Shown here: positions 60,618 to 64,000 of the stretch, piece after piece | Layout: the number at the start of each line of letters is the position of its first letter | How positions within the stretch are numbered: position 1 is the stretch's first letter | Origin: Membranipora membranacea | Lineage: Eukaryota > Bryozoa > Gymnolaemata > Cheilostomatida > Membraniporidae | Length of the DNA stretch: 64,000 bases | NCBI GenBank assembly: GCA_914767715.1 | Contig: OU612065.1 | Span: 36,330,001-36,394,000, forward strand | Direction of reading: 5' to 3' | Notes under the pieces: generated by a model | Databases searched by the model: none | Seen by the model: only the letters and a program-made list of their open reading frames with translations | What the model was told of the DNA's origin: nothing | Made by a program: the position numbers and the translations under genes

Positions 60618-63600
60618 ATGAATCCAACATGCATTCAGACAAGCACACTTTGCCTGCCATTGTACTCCTTTGTTCACCAAACAAAAGGCCTTTTGTTACA
60701 CAACTCTCATAGGTGCATTGGGGCATGTCTCCCTGACATCGGCCCCCAGGGCCTATCCAACATACTACAGCATCGGTGTACTTTATTTCGTAATGCTGAT
60801 GTAGAATCAGCAAGCTCTTCTGCAGAGGTTAGCATTGACTCATTTGGTGACAATCATTCTCCTATACATCAATCATCCCCATGTAAATTCAAACCTCCTC
60901 CTGCCAAACACGGTCGCCCTTTAAGAATCATCAATGTGAACTGCCAGTCCATTGTTGCAAAGAAAGGTCCATGGATAAACATGGTGAACACCACAAAGCC
61001 TGATGTCATCATTGCAACAGAGACCTGGTTAGATGATTCAGTGAGCAGTAATGAGCTAGAGAGCGACTCCTACACCATCTACAGGCGTGATAGGAAAACA
61101 GGAAGACATGGGGGAGTCATGATTGCTGTGAATTCCTCGATAACCAGCACCGAGGTAACTACCAAATGTGATGCAGAGATCCTCTGGGTGAAAATCCGAT
61201 GTGTAGGTCACCTTGATATATTTATAGCGGCATGCTATCGACCCAATGTCGATGACACAACCTTCACTACTCACCTACAGAACTCTCTTAACCAACTGAG
61301 TACGAAACGACCCAAGTCCTTCATAATCGGAGGTGACTTCAACTTTCCCGGTTTTGATTGGACTGATATATCCCTTAAACCAGGCACACAATATCCTGCC
61401 CTCCATTCGGAGTTTAGAGACTTACTAGACGATTTTGGCCTCACTCTATCTGTAGTAGAGCCAACAAGACTGAGGAACACACTCGATCTGGTTGCCATCA
61501 ACCTCCCTGAGCAAATCAACTGAGTCAAAGTGCTTCCTGGTATAAGCGACCACTCCATTGTATACCTTGAAGTAGCAGTCACTCCAAACTATAGCAAACA
61601 AATGCGTAGAAAGGTATGGCTCTACAACAAGGCAGACTGGGAGGGTATGTGCAAATACCTAGCCCCTAGACTAGAGAGGGTGGACAGTGAATATCAACCT
61701 TCACCAGATGAGCACTAGATTGCAATCAAGGATCTGATTCTTGAAGCCATGCAAATATACATCCCAAAGAGACAAACTTGACGAAAGGACTCTCGTCCTT
61801 GGATAAACAATCAATTACATAAACTAATAAAGAAAAAGATTCAGCTGCACAAACGGTGCAAAAGGAAGGGAAGCTTACACCTGGAAAAGAGATACAATGC
61901 ATACAGACACGTTGTGCAGAAAATGCTGAGAAAACAACATGCCGAATATGTCCATTGACTTTTCACTGAAGAATGTAAAACAAAAGGTGAACTATCGAAA
62001 ATATTCTGGACTTATGTGAAACATCGCCGATCTGCCGCAGTGTCATCAGTAGGGCCACTGCAAAAGGGTACGAAGATTGTAACATCAGCCAAAGAGAGAG
62101 CTGAGATCCTCAACAACCAGTTTGTATCCGTCTTCTCCGATCCTACACCACCAACCGATTATCATGAACTGACCTTGAACTCGAAGATGAGCGAAATTAT
62201 CATCGATATCAATGGAGTACATAAACAACTTGCCACTCTGAAAGTGAACAAGGCTACTGGCCCTGATGGGATCAGTCCTCGGGTACTGAGAGAGTTGGCT
62301 GATGTGCTAGCTAAACCCTTGACCACCCTGTTCCAAAGCTCACTGGACAAAGGTAAAGTTCCCATGGATTGGACGATGGCAAGCGTGTGCCCAGTTTATA
62401 AGAAGGGTGAGAAGTACTTGGCAGAAAACTACTGACCTGTCAGCCTTACATGCGTCACCAGTAAGATCATGGAGCATATCCTCACCAGCCAGCTACAGAC
62501 ATACGCCGAATTCAACAACATCTTCCACAGCAATCAGCATGGGTTCAGGGCGAACCATGGATGTGAAATTCAACTCACCGAACTAACTACTGACATTATA
62601 TATATTCTCGACCAAGGCAAAGAAACTGAAGTCTGTGTCTTGGATTTTTCCAAGGCATTTGACAAGGTCAACCATCAAAAACTCCTGCTCAAATTAGCCA
62701 AATATGGTGTCAACTACCAAGTAATTGCTTGGATCGAGGACTTCCTTACAGGGCGGCAGCAGATAGTTGTAGTTGAGGGCGAAGAATCATCAGTAACAAA
62801 TGTCACATCTGGAGTGCCTCAGGGCTCTGTGATAGGTCCAACTTTGTTCCTCTACTTCATCAACGACTTACCAGATAACATCAAGTCAGTTGTACGCCTC
62901 TTCGCAGACGATACTGTTGTTTATAACACAGTAGATAACCATCAATGCCTGCAAGAAGACCTAAACCAGCTAGCCATATGGGAAGCAAACTCAGACATGG
63001 AATTCCATCCAATGAAGTGTCAGCATATGACGTTCTCAAGTAAACGAAATCCTGACACTCAATCAATATCTCTCCATGATACCGAAATTCCAAGAGCTTC
63101 TACTGTGAAGTACCTTGGTGTCACTCTCGACCCAAAGATCATCTGGAACACACACATAGAGAATATCACCAACAAAGCCAACTCCACGTTGGGCTTTATA
63201 AGAAGAAATGTACTGACAACATCACAACCAGTAAAGGAAACTGCATACAAGCAGTTGGTCAAACCTGTATTAGAATATGCGTCTGTCACCTGAGATTCTG
63301 TAACAGAAACTCAGGCCAAACGACTAGAATCTGTCCAACGACGAGCTGCACGCCTGATCTGCGGTATCAGAAAGACCGACCGCAAAACCAGCACAACCAG
63401 TCTCTTACAGCAGCTTAACCTGCCATCACTTACCCAGCATAGAGGTGAGCGGAGGCTAAAAGTATTTAGCCAATACCATCACAACTATCCATCAGTTCTC
63501 GCTAAATACATCACTAGATCAGCACATAACTCAGCACGCCGCCACCAGCACCAGTATTTCACTCCCCAAACCAACACCACTCACTGTCGACGATCGTTCT

Positions 63601-63671
63601 TCGTCTGAACAGCGAGAGAATGGAATATGCTGCCTGACACCAGTCATCTACTGAGCCCCCAATGTGTCTAA
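60618..63671 (+). pseudogene. LINE ORF2: endonuclease-reverse transcriptase with seven internal stops
   Basis: One continuous frame of about 1018 codons, no frameshift, ending at TAA 63669-63671. Internal stops: TGA 61521, TAG 61716, TGA 61779, TGA 61956, TGA 62433, TGA 63291, TGA 63606. The endonuclease (about 60915-61560) has RIINVNCQSI, ATETWLDD, GGDFNFPGFDW, LDLVAINL and SDHSIV. The RT has TGPDGISPRVLRELAD, the region at 62433 where YRPVSLT would be expected, SNQHGFRANHGCE, VLDFSKAFDKVNHQ, SGVPQGSVIGPTLF, VRLFADDTVVYN (FADD box) and KYLGVTLDPKIIWNTHI, then KPVLEYASVT. The stop at 62433 sits at the Arg of YRPVSLT (CGA to TGA) and that at 63291 at the usual Trp (TGG to TGA). Confidence 0.88.
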
Positions 63672-64000
63672 TATTAGCCTGTTATTTGAAAATTTGTTGC
63701 TGACCTTGAACGATAAACCGATTGTGGCACAACGGTTTCTAAAGTCACAGCTGTAGAGGCTGGCGCTGGAAACCTGCCAACTTGCAGGTAAACATGCAGG
63801 TAAACGAGATTAACGCTGTCTTGCAGCCCATTCAGTAACAAAACATTGAGTGAGACCTAGTGAGTAGACCAAAGTGCTTTCTCACAATAAGAATAAGATT
63901 GCGCACAAATTTAATACATTTCATCCATCTGATTTCCATGGATTCCTCACTATCCACCCATCAGAACTGTGTTAATAATATTTGTAAAGTAGGACTATTT
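63672..64000. other. Downstream DNA, nothing recognised
   Basis: No coding block, RNA gene or repeat beyond a short tandem caggtaaacatgcaggtaaac (split) near 63785-63806. Confidence 0.4.

Larger units (their letters stand above)
60100..63671 (+). mobile_element. CR1/L2-like LINE with PHD ORF1, decayed by nonsense changes
   Basis: Plus-strand LINE with a PHD-finger ORF1 (60167-60520) and a long ORF2 frame (60618-63671) that carries endonuclease and reverse transcriptase in order. The 5' and 3' ends are not precisely defined; there is no poly(A) or short-repeat tail before 63750. It belongs to the same broad class as the minus-strand LINE at 56280-58230 but is a different family by sequence. 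Confidence 0.85.

Noticed and set aside
60618-63671. TGA read as a sense codon (recoded genetic code)
   Set aside because: Other genes and elements here end at TGA normally (LINE ORF1, the P-type transposase), and the stops fit loss of CGA or TGG codons in a decayed LINE.

Overview
The window is nuclear DNA of a multicellular animal, probably an invertebrate. It has spliceosomal GT-AG introns, a Brahma/SMARCA-type SNF2 gene relic, a tandem 5S rDNA array, Tx1- and CR1/L2-like LINEs, a tRNA-derived SINE, and hAT-, P- and other cut-and-paste transposon remains. The base composition is AT-rich. I cannot fix the phylum from sequence alone; a sponge or another non-bilaterian or marine invertebrate is a guess. 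No bacterial features were seen.

Layout: (1) 1-1422 holds a broken copy, on the minus strand, of the last three visible exons of a Brahma-like gene. (2) 1424-27943 is a tandem array of about 1.31-1.35 kb units, each carrying one 5S rRNA gene on the minus strand (16 copies). It is interrupted at 7251-12596 by a full-length two-ORF Tx1/L1-like LINE with an 11-bp target duplication. (3) 27944-29600 is unique DNA with a LINE RT scrap and a decayed MITE. (4) 29615-40557 is a long, intron-bearing Brahma paralog on the minus strand. It is a pseudogene: three in-frame stops, and the exons for helicase motif I and part of the HSA domain cannot be found. Its 3' end is the same sequence as the left edge of the window, so the 5S array lies between two copies of this sequence. 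(5) 40558-45621 holds remains of a hAT transposase and a second, unusual DDE-like transposase, both minus strand and frameshifted. (6) 45622-48730 is a spacer with a perfect hairpin, a tRNA-type SINE and a foldback element. (7) 48735-55923 is the most interesting part: three tandem 381-bp blocks with splice-donor motifs, an intact PHD-finger ORF, and a multi-exon P-element/THAP9-type transposase carrying two GLI-like C2H2 fingers. (8) 56280-63671 holds two CR1/L2-like LINEs, both with a PHD-finger ORF1. The minus-strand one is internally deleted. The plus-strand one keeps one reading frame throughout but has seven internal stops.

How it fits together: the only host genes with an evident function are the 5S rRNA genes. 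Almost everything else is mobile DNA or gene relics. The array is homogenised in its centre and right part (units 13-16 share every marker checked) and divergent at its left edge, as expected for concerted evolution. The Tx1-like LINE and the P-type element look the least decayed and may be recently active.
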